Shown here: positions 41,058-53,884 of the stretch, piece after piece
Numbering within the stretch: position 1 is the first letter of the stretch
Layout: the number at the start of each line of letters is the position of its first letter
From: Paraphysomonas bandaiensis
Taxonomy: Eukaryota; Chrysophyceae
Direction of reading: 5' to 3'
Length of the DNA: 64,000 nt
NCBI GenBank assembly: GCA_965644295.1
Contig: CBFFRP010000263.1
Coordinates: 248,001 to 312,000 of the forward strand
Position numbers and translations under genes: made by a program
Notes under the pieces: model-generated
Told to the model about the DNA's origin: nothing
Database searches by the model: none
What the model saw: only the letters and a program-made list of their open reading frames with translations

Positions 41058-44000
41058 TTAGTCTACTGATCTACTGTCCTTATGACTTATTTTGTTTCCA
41101 GATAGCCGTTCCTGCAACATCCAATTAGCCTCCTGTTGGAGTCTGGAAAGGGAAGTATGTTTACTTGAGTTGCAAGTTTTTGTCTCGTCTCCTTCAGTCA
41201 TCATGGAATAGAAGCTACCAATAGCCTTCCGTCGCTGATCTTGCACAGCAAAAGAATGTTCCTCGAACCACGTGATCAAAGACTGAAGATCAATATATCC
41301 GCCCCGCTCCCGTAAGAATCTATGAAAATGACAAAAGTACCCCTCATATTCGTCCTTCGTGACCATTTTGCCGTTTATCTCAAGAGAATTCAACACATAT
41401 CCTAGTATTGAGCCCGCGTCAATCTCGCTGAGTACAAGGGTACCTGACTTACAGTGGTGTGGATGTCTGTAAGTACCGGCACCAGTATTCAACACAGCTC
41501 GAAACTTCGCAATCAAAACTTCTTTTGCAGCATCTACATCAGTCAAAATAGGACATTGAACTGGAAGTTCCACTGCCGTCGCAGGCTTTTCTAACTGCTT
41601 CATGTGTTGTCGAGGCGCGGTACAGCTTTTTCGTAGCAGCAATATGCTTTCTGGAATGTGACCACGTCTATTGAAAGGCAGATATTCTGGTCCTCCACTT
41701 CCAGTGTCCTCCATTTCTCGTGCGACAAAGCCTTGCTGATACACTGATCTATTCATATTTCGCCACGCAGTATTGCAAATTTCAGACTTTGATATAGTAA
41801 TTCGCTTCCAACATACAAAGACATCGAAAATGACAGCCCTGATTGTGGAAATGATACGGCGAAATAATCGTCTTATGCCTTTTCCAGCCCTGCTGGCACA
41901 TCCTTCATCAACATCCCCCAAACTCTTTTTTTTTGACCTATTCCACCTTGCTAACCCCTTGTGGCGTAAATCTGACTCCCCATATCGATACTGCAGCAGC
42001 CTCTTTGGCGGTCGAATCAAGCAGAAATGCATGAAAACTACAAAAGCTATAATTGCATACAACGCAATGATATATATGTAACCGACTGAGCGTTCTAAGA
42101 GAGCATGGGCAATAAGAAAGAAACTCCAGGCGGTTGGAATACAAATATTTAGAAACGTATCATGTAAAAATACATTGGTGACAGCCAGTGCAGTGAGGAT
42201 ACCTACGAGGCCAGCTGTGAACATATTCAGTTTCTTGTTTCGAACTCGTCGGCACATAAGAATATCGTTATCGTCGACTTTCATCAATAACCTAGCGGCA
42301 GGAAGGTGGGAAACGTGAAGGGATCTGGCTGCCCGACATGCCCCTGATAAATGTTGTACAATTGAAATCCGTCGGTAATTATTGCTAAAATCGCTTCGTA
42401 TCTTCGTGGCTGCGACGGCATTCAACACATGATTTATCTGTTTTAGCTGAGGTCGCATGATTTCCATGGCTAGAACACACACTAGATAAATCTGTATCAT
42501 TTGCGTAATAAACACGTCCTGAATAAGAAATAAAATAATTTGAATAGTCCATGCAACTGAGGTCACATCTCCATGAGTTGCGGCCCATACAATAACCCAG
42601 TAGATGTAAAATAGGCCAGATGTGATAATAAATAACCAGCTGCCAAACCAATACCAGAAGCCAATGCTGTCAGGAGTCAAATCATCAAAGTGAAAGAAAT
42701 ACCTTCTCAACGCAAATCTTTCGAATGCAGAAAATTGTTCGAGTATAAAATATTGAATCAGGGTGGTATCTTTCTCAATTTGCTCCGAGCGGTCATCGAA
42801 AAAAGAGAGCCTCTTCACTATATTCTTCGCATCTCGTCGGGATCTCTTAACCTTTTCCCTCAGACGGCGTCTGGCGTTTCCATATCTTAAACGTTGAAAT
42901 AAAGATAGCGGAGCTGCGGTACCATCCGGATACATACCCATGAGAGATAATACGACCTCACTTTTGTAGTGTACAGGGTCGTACGTTCCGTGGTGCATAT
43001 AGGCTTCATGTGACCTCCACGGAAAAGGGACGCTATGCAGCTCCTGCCAAAGTTCCTCTTCCACAAACTGGTGAATGAAGTCAAGTTCTTCATCTACTGT
43101 TCCGAAATCATGGAATTGCAACCTCTGGATTGTCCAGTCATCGAATGGTTGGTTGGCTTTGTTGTGGTTGTCTTTCTGTTTCAATACCTCCCCCAATGCA
43201 GAAAATCTTAAATGACGGTCTTCCAATTCATCCGGATTGGACAATACAGCAGCAGTTGAAGCCTGTACAATGGCTCGGTTAAAGCCCACAGGAAACCAAT
43301 AGTCAGTGGATAGTCCAATGTCCTCCATTACAGGGCGGCACACGCACACTTCTTCCAGCAAGTACTTATAGATAAGAGATGGTCCTACCGTTACCACTGT
43401 CATGAGTAGAGTAACAACGGTATAAAATATGAAATCACTTGGGGGAGGGCGAAGTGTACACACTTGAGAAGCTTCATCCCATGAGCACAATTTATCACCG
43501 TATACTAAGTATGAGTCTTGCTCTAAACAACGCTCTGACGTAGTATTCGAGTATTGTCTACAAGTCGTATTGTCATCCGGAAACAGTACACCTGAAAATA
43601 GATAATAAAGCCATTACAATGTTGACGTGAATGTCCGTGCGTATAAGCTTACCATAAAATAGAGTATCTACAAAAAATATAAGCAAGAGATCCATAACAA
43701 GTTTCAGGTAGCGCAGCGTTCGACTCAAACGCAACGACGAAAACGTGAACATTCTTATCCAGTCATGATTATCTTTCACCGCATTGTACATTCTTACAAT
43801 GAAACCATGGGTACTGAGCTCCGCAGAGGGAAGAGCGGATTCAAAAAAGTCCGAGATCTTTTCGTAACTAAACCGTACAGAACTGTCTTTCCTAGAATGA
43901 GCGAGGTCTGATAGTTCCGAGTTCATTGTCGACTGTGAGATATTCTTAGATAAGACATCAGTACTGTCATTGTCATATCTCAACATTGGACTTTTCTTAA

Positions 44001-47000
44001 TCGTCACAGGCTCTCGTTGAACCCAATCACTAGATTCCGCCTTCTCAACACGAATAAATCCTTTGTCGTAGGCAAAGCTTGCTTTGGATACCGCACCACA
44101 CATGGCACCACTTCCTCCACCGCGACCTTTGGAATATATCAGAACAAGGCGATCTAATTCATCCCACCGCAAAAAGTAAAAGACACCAAACAACAACATG
44201 CAAAGAGCTGATACAATGCCTAAAAGAGTTGGAAGCGATGCTTTCCAGTCAATATCCTCCGGACTACTACTCACGTCCACCAAGTCCATTGAGACACTCT
44301 CAACCAGGGCTCCATAGCTAGCTACTCTGGTTCCTGAAGTGTAGTCATCTTCTTCAGAACCCTCGTATTCAAAATCTAAACGCCGTGACGATAATTCTCT
44401 CCAATAAGAGTCCTGCGTATGTCGTCTCGGATATCCAGAGGCAGATGTCAAGATGTTTCGATGACGTGCCAATCGGCGTGAATTTTTCGATGTACTGGAT
44501 TGACAAAACAGATTATTGTCATAGCACTCCAACGTTACATTGAACGGAGTGAAAGTAGATACATTACATGGACAATCCCTGTATGAACTATCCCCCGAGT
44601 CATACACCGTACATCCTGGAATAGTGTTATTCGGATCCCATTCTTGATACTCGGTATAGTGAAGTACCACCTGATACTTTTCTGCAGAAAAGTTTCTTTT
44701 TGAAGTATCATCTATCACAGGAGAAGTAGCCGCTGAACCGACCTGAAATATATCACTTCTCAGCTTACTATTATATCTCGCTGTACTCATTGACCACTCA
44801 GACAATAGCAACCTCACATATTTATTATAATCAGCGCAATTTACAAGTCCACCGTCCGAAAAGGATAAAGATGGCAAAGGAGTACCATAGAATTGGTCTT
44901 TAGAACTTGACGGCGGAGAATACAGCTTGTTACTTGTAGATGAAATAAGATCTCCGTTAACTGATAGCTTTATATTTTCCGTGACGATGTCGAGAGGCAA
45001 CTCGCCATCAGACAACTCCCTTAAAAGTCCAGAAACACCAGATTCAAACGCACTCCCAATGGTGTACAACGACTCATTGCTTAATGTAGACAATTCCGTA
45101 GAGAGAGATACAATAGCAAAAAAATTGGATATACTTGACGATGATAGTTCAAGAGAATAATCAGCAGTGATCATGGCGCTAATATTTCGCAATAAGTTCA
45201 AACACGTCGCAGTTGATGAATCGCTGAAGATATACGACGGAGTGAATGCTTGAAGGAGTGCATCCGTCAAGGTGTTAAACTGAAAAGTAGAAATATCATT
45301 GTACTGAAGAATATCAGTCAGCCCCTCGCATATAACATACATCGTCTCATCAAAAACAAGCAGCTCATTATTCGTATAATAGCAGCTCGATCCTCCGTAT
45401 CCAGGGTCACAGACACAGGCGACACCACAATAAGGATCAGATTCCAAACATTCCTGGGATATATTAACAGAGGGCAAGCAAGATCCATGTCCTGAGCACA
45501 CAACATTAGGAACATGGGATAGGCATGCCTTACTTGGAACAACACAAATCCCTGCATCACAGACTCCGAACAAACAGTCATCATCTTGGACACACTCCGA
45601 TTGAAGATAGTCATTGGACACTTGAGTCGTATCAACCATTTCGGAATCGTTTTCAATAAGTTTACATGCAACATTGGAATCGCCAAGAGAAGATGAAGCG
45701 TATCCTTCAACACATGGCCCACAAGTATGAGGCTTATAAGAACAGGGCAATCGATGAAGCACAGCGCAATTAGGTGCAGCAGAACAATTAGCAGCTATAA
45801 GAGACGTCGCCGTGTGTTGAATCACTTGAAGGAAGGTATCAAAGTTGGAAGTATTTTGTGCAAGTCCTTGGTTTCTCTTCAAAGTCGTGAGCATATCTAT
45901 ATAGCGGTCATTGCTCATTAAAATACCACTCGTAACAGTAACGTTCGTCGAGGCTATAGCATTAGACCCAAAAAAGTCTTCTACATCCACGACGCATTCA
46001 ACTTGATGGGCATAAGAGTCCAACCCAGCTGATATTAGAGATAAAGTATGCGGGACCTCGGACTTGAGCTTTACAGATAGCACTACATTACTCCCTGGAT
46101 AAGGGATATAGCTGAACGAATACAATAGCGGGTAATCTGTGATATCATCTGTCCAAAATGGAGCGCGGAGTGAAAAGGTCATGTTGGATGTTCCATTCGT
46201 AGGTGAAACCACAAGGGAGCCAGACGTAGGAGGTAGATTAGCGGTTAGAGATATTGTCGAGTATAAATAATTATCCGTGCCAGTAATGTTGACTGTGAGT
46301 ACAAATGTGTATGTTACCCCTCCAGTGAGAGATGCAGCTGCAATACTTAGTGGAAAAGATACACCCGACCCTAAGAGATCTCCCTCAGTAAAATTGGAAA
46401 TCAAAGGAGTGAGGAAACTGTTAGATGCTACGAGAGCATTATGAGTGGAAGAATCAGCGACCCTCCACGATGCCACAGAGTACGAAGACCCTGTCAAAGT
46501 TGAATCAATTTCTAACTTGAAATTCGGGTTAAACTTAGAGAATACGCTAGATATTTCCGCTGCGGGTGCTGAAGACTCATCTCGAACTTCAATCACTACG
46601 CTCGCAGACGCTGACCTAGCGACATCTGGAGTAATAACGTAAGAAGATACGACCAATACAGTGACTTGGTAGGAGTAGGTCGAATTTAAGGCTGATGATA
46701 AAAGTGTAAATTCAGAGTTGTTTGTGGTATAGCCATCACATGAAGTCCCATATAATTCCACTGGGCTGTAAATAATACATTTCCAACTAAAACTCAGCGC
46801 ATCAGAGCCATACTGTTGCAAGAGACTTGGTGTCAAACCCTCATCAACCGAGTATGATGCATCAAGTACAACATCCACCCCAAGAGGTACTGCGCGGTGT
46901 TGTCCACCTCTGATAGCTGCAAACACATTACCGGGTTTTACGTACACGGTGGCATATGCACGAGAACTGAGAGGGAATTGCAACAGGGGGTGCTTTACGA

Positions 47001-50000
47001 CAGCCGTAACGTAAAACTGATAGGTCGCACCCGGGCGCAAAGTGTAAGGGTCAACCTTAAAGGCTTTAGGGTCATTACTTTCCGATACAATACCACTGTA
47101 AACAAAGTTGCGATATAAATCCCACGTGTACTCTAACTCATACCCATCGAAGTCATACCCATCGCATAACCACGACGTATTCCACGTAGCAGCGGCATAT
47201 AACGTCAGAGGTTCCGACGCAAAAACTTCTCTGAATCTTCTACCACTGATAAATACCATGGGTGGAAAAATATCACTTTCTGAAGGCGATACAGTTACTG
47301 TTTGAAACCGATATCCACCTGAAGTGGGTCTCAAATAATTATAAAGTGTCAGTCCAAACCGATAACTGCCAGCAACATGCATACTGGGATCAATATGAAT
47401 CGGAAACGACAGATCAATGGCATCAAGATTGTTTAGAAACGATTGCATGATATTTCGACTGCTGAGTTGGGCAGCGTTTGGAGCAGCAGACACCACAGAT
47501 ACAGTAAACTCAAACGAATACCATGATCGGCCAGCATTTCCAGTACTTCCTGATACATCTAGCACAATCGGACTACATACACTAACCATATTCTGAACAA
47601 CCATGCGTACAGTAGGTATAGTAACCGAAGGGTGAACCACTGCAACAGCAAACGAATTAGTCGAATAAACATCATCGTCGCAATCAATATCCGACAACAT
47701 CAAGCAGTAGTAAGATCGAATAGCGCCATTTCGCAAAGACACCGTATCCCCAGGACTCAACAAAGAACTAGAATAACTGCCACTGAAAGACAAGCGAATG
47801 GCACTTGAGTTTACCCAAAAGCATTCTGAAAGTTGACTACCCACAAACGACAATAAAATAGAACACTTAAAAGAATTCGATATTATATCAGGATTTACCG
47901 ACACACCATAGTCAGTTGGATTATCAAACACAGCCGTTGCTCTTCCCGTGCTGTCAAATCGAACGAGCTCCAGCTGAGGAATTGGAGGAGACTCAAATAC
48001 AGTGGACAAAACGAAGGCACCAACCTCTCCTTCATACATACTAGCTGCAGTACCACTTAAGTTTAGTCCAACGTAGTAACGCCCAAATATATCACCCGTC
48101 ACGGTAAATGAACCATACAAATATCTACCTGTATATGACGATAGAAATGTAATTGAAGCAGGAAATGCCCTTATACCAGAAAGAGATACATTTGAATTCG
48201 AAGAGGAGTTGTAATAAGTGAACACTGGAGTCACCACCAATTCTGAGCCTGGTGGGGGAGCACGAATTAATCTATATGAAAAAATGAAGCTGTTTCGTGA
48301 TGAAACAAGTTGTTCAGTTGAGAGTGATCTTGTAAGTATCACTGCCGGTGGGTAGGAATCAATAAGTACCAATCTACAACAAAGTGTAGAAACTTCAGTT
48401 CGTGTTCGGAGAGTGTCATCAAGACTAGTACCATCAAGGAATTCACTCTGTGAGTCCTCAGCTACGCAGTAGACAGAATAATCAGTCAGTGGAACTAAAT
48501 CAACGATTTCTAGCTCAACTTCCAAAATATCCGAATTTGCAGTTGAATCCAACACATGCATAACAGATGTCGTGGCGACCTTTACTTCGTCTGGAGTTGT
48601 AAGAGTAAAGCTACTGATGAAGGCTGCACAATATAAGGTTCCGCCATCGCTAACTGCACTGAGAGTTATATTAACATATACAGATACTGACACTCGACCA
48701 GTTACAACCGATACGCTATTGATAAACGGTACTGTGGGACCGGTTTCTTGCCTTCCGAAGAAATTGATTGCACTTGCTATCAGTTGAAGGTGGTCAGGAT
48801 CTTCTTGGCATGTCGAATCTGGTGCAAAAAGCACAACCTCATTTGAAGGTGTTACACAATGCGTACGGGCTGTACTGTTAAAAGCTACTGTATCTACCAG
48901 TGGGCATCCTATGCATAAATATCCACCAGCGGACGTAGACCATATAACGTCACCACAAGTTCCACTATATATACTTTCATTAACAAGTGCGGCTACTATT
49001 TCTTGCAGGACAGTAACATCATCACAACTAAAGTGTGCAGATATGAAATCTTCAGCCCCATAGTTTACGACAACACTCCAAACCTCTATAAAGTAGTACT
49101 CAAAATCAAATTCCGTAACTAGAAAGTTAGACACGAATTCTTTCCAAGACTCTTGTGCGGCGACATATGACAAAGCACTGTTACTGGTTTCGTATATAAT
49201 AAAAGCGTCATCTTCATGTATGCTTCCATTGATAGCCTCCTCAAGGTGCTCTTCTGGGTCTGCCACGAAGTACAGCGTCGACATCACAGTCGGACTCAAT
49301 GTTAACGCACTGGATTGTAACGATGGCGCAGACGAAGGCGCTTCGGTGCAAAGAGTGGACGTGTTCACTATGATTTCTTTGCTTCTGTTTCCAGGCGTGA
49401 CTAAGAAACACTCCGGTATACACGAAAAAAAATTGTTATATGCCTTGAACAAAGAAAGATGACTCAATTCACATAAAAAGGAGGGAATACTCCCAGATAA
49501 CAGGTTGTCATTCAAAACCAGATCACGAAGTTGGTGCATGGATCCAAATGTGTATGGGATGGATCCAATCAATAAATTCATATCCAAATACAAATACTCA
49601 AGATTAACCATATGATCACCCAAGTTCAACGGAATCGTTCCACTCAAACTATTCGCAGAGAGACGAAGCACCATCATGCTTGGAGAGGCATCGAAAGTAT
49701 GTGGAAACATACCTGAAAGTTGATTACCTGAAAGATCTAATACTGACAATCCTGTCACATTATTCACAAGTGCTTGTGGTATGGTGCCACTGAATAAATT
49801 CCCAGACATATCTAGATATTCCAGATAAGGCATATAACCCAATGATGACGGAATCGCTCCCTCAAAACCAAACCCACTGACAGCTACCTCCGTAACAAAC
49901 TCCTCTGCGTTACATGTAATCCCTGTCCACGACGATATATAGCTGTAGTATTCGTACCCCTCCTCATATCGGTCGCAGATCGGAATCACAGGACGACCTG

Positions 50001-53000
50001 TCTCAGTATCACATTCCCACCCATACAACTCTCGCATCGGATTACTAAACTGCTTCGAAAGGTCACAGAGTGCTACTTCATCTGGAGTGGGAATATAAAC
50101 ACTGGGAGTAAAAGTAGGGAATCCAGAAGGTAATGCTGTTGGAGACTGAGTGCACAATTCCAAAAATATAGTTACATCTTGATTCATTTCGGGATTGGAT
50201 GAAATGTAGTCATGCAAACACTGCTGGTAACACCCCAAAGAATTTCCCGCGGCTATTAACAGAGTGAATAAGTACTTTAAGTTACATAAGGATTCAGGTA
50301 CACGCCCACTTAAGTTATTCCAAGTGAGATCAAGCTGCTCCAGATATGTGGCATTACCGACACTAGCAGGTATTGACCCAGTGATAAAGTTTCCGTCCAA
50401 ATATAACCCAATCAAATTCGGCATGCCCTGGAATAAAGAAAAGGGGATGCTGCCACTCAAACTATTTCTGGCCAACTTTAGGTCAACAATGCTGGAGAAA
50501 TTTCCATAGAATTCTGGCAAACTACCAGTCAAAGAATTATTAGCCAAAGCAAGCTTCAAGAGACCACTAGCATTCACCCAGAGGGATTGTGGTATGGTGC
50601 CACTGAATAAATTCCCAGACATATCTAGATATTCCAGATAAGGCATATAACCCAATGATGACGGAATCGCTCCCTCAAAACCAAACCCACTGACAGCTAC
50701 CTCCGTAACAAACTCCTCTGCGTTACATGTAATCCCTGTCCACGACGATATATAGCTGTAGTATTCGTACCCCTCCTCATATCGGTCGCAGATCGGAATC
50801 ACAGGACGACCTGTCTCAGTATCACATTCCCACCCATACAACTCTCGCATCGGATTACTAAACTGCTTCGAAAGGTCACAGAGTGCTACTTCATCTGGAG
50901 TGGGAATATAAACACTGGGAGTAAAAGTAGGGAATCCAGAAGGTAATGCTGTTGGAGACTGAGTGCACAATTCCAAAAATATAGTTACATCTTGATTCAT
51001 TTCGGGATTGGATGAAATGTAGTCATGCAAACACTGCTGGTAACACCCCAAAGAATTTCCCGCGGCTATTAACAGAGTGAATAAGTACTTTAAGTTACAT
51101 AAGGATTCAGGTACACGCCCACTTAAGTTATTCCAAGTGAGATCAAGCTGCTCCAGATATGTGGCATTACCGACACTAGCAGGTATTGACCCAGTGATAA
51201 AGTTTCCGTCCAAATATAACCCAATCAAATTCGGCATGCCCTGGAATAAAGAAAAGGGGATGCTGCCACTCAAACTATTTCTGGCCAACTTTAGGTCAAC
51301 AATGCTGGAGAAATTTCCATAGAATTCTGGCAAACTACCAGTCAAAGAATTATTAGCCAAAGCAAGCTTCAAGAGACCACTAGCATTCACCCAGAGGGAT
51401 TGTGGTATGGTGCCACTGAATAAATTCCCAGACATATCTAGATATTCCAGATAAGGCATATAACCCAATGATGACGGAATCGCTCCCTCAAAACCAAACC
51501 CACTGACAGCTACCTCCGTAACAAACTCCTCTGCGTTACATGTAATCCCTGTCCACGACGATATATAGCTGTAGTATTCGTACCCCTCCTCATATCGGTC
51601 GCAGATCGGAATCACAGGACGACCTGTCTCAGTATCACATTCCCACCCATACAACTCTCGCATCGGATTACTAAACTGCTTCGAAAGGTCGCAGAGTGCT
51701 ACTTCATCTGGAGTAGGGATATAAACAGTGGGAAAGTATGATGGTGTTGCTGTTGGCGTCTGCGTTGGGTATACGATGCAGGGATTCGATATATCCCCTG
51801 GTCGCTCTGCGCCAAAAACTGTCACAACATTAGTTCCATGGGTACCATTCAGAGCTGAAGAATCACCCCCAGTGTTCAATCCTCCCCAGGTTACTATCTG
51901 TCGTGTTTGCAATACAACTGCGAACGAATCGGAATTCACATGAACAGAACACACTGCTGACGTTAGTTCCGATGTGACCGAAGAGAATGGGATCCCTGAT
52001 GGAGGCTCGTGCCCCCACCACACGATATTTCCAGATGATACTACTGCTGCGAATGAGGATTCGGAAGGCCATACGGACAGGATACCTGACGACAGTTGAC
52101 TCGACACTGCACTTGAATCACCACCACCTGAGGGATCGCCCCATGTAACAACCTGGCCGTTTGCCTTGACCGCAGCAAATGCTGTTCTCGTACTGTACAC
52201 TGCAGTAACATCTTTTTCTAATTGATACGAAACAGCCGAGCTATTTCCACCAAAGCTGTCAGACCCCCACGTAACAACACGACCAGAAGAGTGCACCGCC
52301 GCGAAAGCGTGATCATTTGAGTATACAAAAGTGATATTTTTAAGAAGATTGATAACGGCAGGCGAAGGACTTCCGCCGTAGTCCGAGTGCCCCCAACAAA
52401 TTACAGTCCCGTCTAACTTCAGTGCAGCAAATGCCCTGGAGGTGCTATGCACTGAAACCACATCAGAGGCGATATCTGACATCACATTGGAGGTGTTACC
52501 ATCAAGTCCCCAACTAACAACACTTCCATCCATCTTACGGGCAGCAAATGAGAAAGACGCAGCAACCACCTCTACTGCGCCAAAAGTATCTACCATGGTA
52601 GAGTCACCGCCATGATATTGATTTCCCCAAGTTACAACTGTCCCCTCGTCTTTCAACGCTGCAAACGCACTCTCAGCTGCTACGATTGTCGACACACCAT
52701 ATCCCACGTCATTTTCGACTACTCGAGAGTCTCCACCGTGCATTCCAGAGCCCCAGGTTGTAACAGAACCAAAATCACTTAGCGCGGCAAAAGCATGGGA
52801 AGAACTAAAGACTGCTGTGACTCCTGCTTCCAAATGTTGTCGAACACTGGACGAATTTCCACCAGAAGAACTATTACCCCAGGTAATAACTTGCCCGGTT
52901 TCTGTCAGTGCTGCAAACGCGCTTTCAGTTGAATATACAGTCACAACATCAGATGCTTTTAATTTACTACCAACAGGTGTTGTATCACCACCATACTCTG

Positions 53001-53163
53001 GGTTACCCCATGCTACCACAGTCCCATTAGAAGTAATAGCAGCAAAGGCATATCTAATTCTAGTCCTCGAAACTGGTCTTGAAACATTAAATGAATAAGC
53101 ATATGATGATGTAATAATTAAAAGTCCAATAAATATACGGACAATGTGTGTTAATAGGGTCAT
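41058..53163 (-). CDS. Giant polycystin-1-like receptor: RCC1-like, LRR, REJ-like, EGF-like, multi-pass
   Basis: Two exons (53163–43653 and 43591–41058) joined by a 61-nt phase-1 intron give 4014 residues with no break. The start is ATG 53163; the frame is open upstream but has no ATG. Order: signal peptide (MTLLTHIVRIFIGLLIITSS); about ten RCC1-like units (FAAL-x-x-x-G-x-V-V-x-W-G-x-x-x-x-G-G) to about residue 460; three LRR blocks (about 480–1290) with GxIPxxL-type repeats and Pro/Thr linkers; a long Ser-rich, sequon-rich region with REJ/PKD-like segments (about 1300–2450); an EGF-like module (about 2540–2610, CSGHGSC…CVCDPGYGGSSC); a Cys-containing GPS-like stretch (DCPCNVSTFTPF); a membrane helix (LLGIVSALCMLLFGVFYFL), a second at the exon junction, and at least seven more hydrophobic helices in exon 2. 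It resembles polycystin-1/REJ receptors; ligand and ion-channel activity are unproven. Confidence 0.78.
49774..51690 (-). repeat. Near-identical 813-bp coding tandem repeat (about 2.4 copies)
   Basis: Bases x and x+813 are essentially identical across this stretch (for example the word TTGTGGTATGGTGCC at 49774 and 50587). The unit is 271 codons and covers one whole LRR block with its capping Cys segment and the PT-rich linker. The third copy is complete at its N-terminal cap and diverges after the word GTIPQ. The near absence of silent changes implies very recent duplication or gene conversion. Confidence 0.9.
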
Positions 53164-53884
53164 ATTTACATGAAATAAACTTATCAACTCAACACACTAT
53201 ATAATCACATTAACAAATCTATACATATTTCTTTCTATAGTTTATATCTTCCTATCATTGTTACTATCCATACTATATCTTACAAGTATTCATATCATGT
53301 TCTTTTGTCAACTAGACCTCAAAGTTTTGTCATATGATTTGATCAGTAGCCTGTAGGAGTGTATATAAGATCTGAATCTGGTTTAATATTCCTCCAAAAA
53401 AAATTTCGTATACTATAAAATACATAAGGGTTATATGAGACCGTATATTTACGAAATTTTTTAACAATAATTTTTACATGAAAATTTTATATATGATACA
53501 GTACGTAGTACTCTCGTACCAAAAAGTACAAAACATTTTTTACACAACAATCTTTTAAAAAATTGTTGAAATATTGTAGTTTTTTTGTTCAATATTTTCA
53601 CATACACAAAGTACCAAGTACTTGAATTCGGAATATATGAAATACGCTGTATAGAGATATCGTGTTGCTGTATATGATCTAGATGGATGCTGTATATGTA
53701 TACTCCTATACATCACCCACTCAAATCAACACAGCAGTGTAGTGTATTGTAATGTACCATCAATCTATCTATCTGTTCTATACCACCACAGTCCAATATC
53801 AACAAACGGGTATCTTATCTGATTGATCTTAACCGTACAAGATACATAGTTTAGACAACACTCTTATCATTGTCGTCTTACACT
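53164..53884. promoter_or_regulatory. Divergent promoter region of giant receptor and RFTS-like gene
   Basis: This is 721 bp of AT-rich DNA between divergent genes. From about 53400 to 53640, runs of A/T with repeated GTACCAAAAAGTAC/AAGTACCAAGTAC words occur. No coding frame is supported. Confidence 0.4.

Noticed and set aside
41058-43490. Treating the 3' part of the giant receptor as an independent gene
   Set aside because: A 61-nt intron (GTAAGC…TTTCAG) joins it to the upstream exon in exact phase, and the combined length is a whole number of codons.
44079-44321. Plus-strand frames within the giant receptor, here and at 50264 and 51077 (identical pair)
   Set aside because: They are shadows; the identical pair simply reflects the 813-bp repeat.
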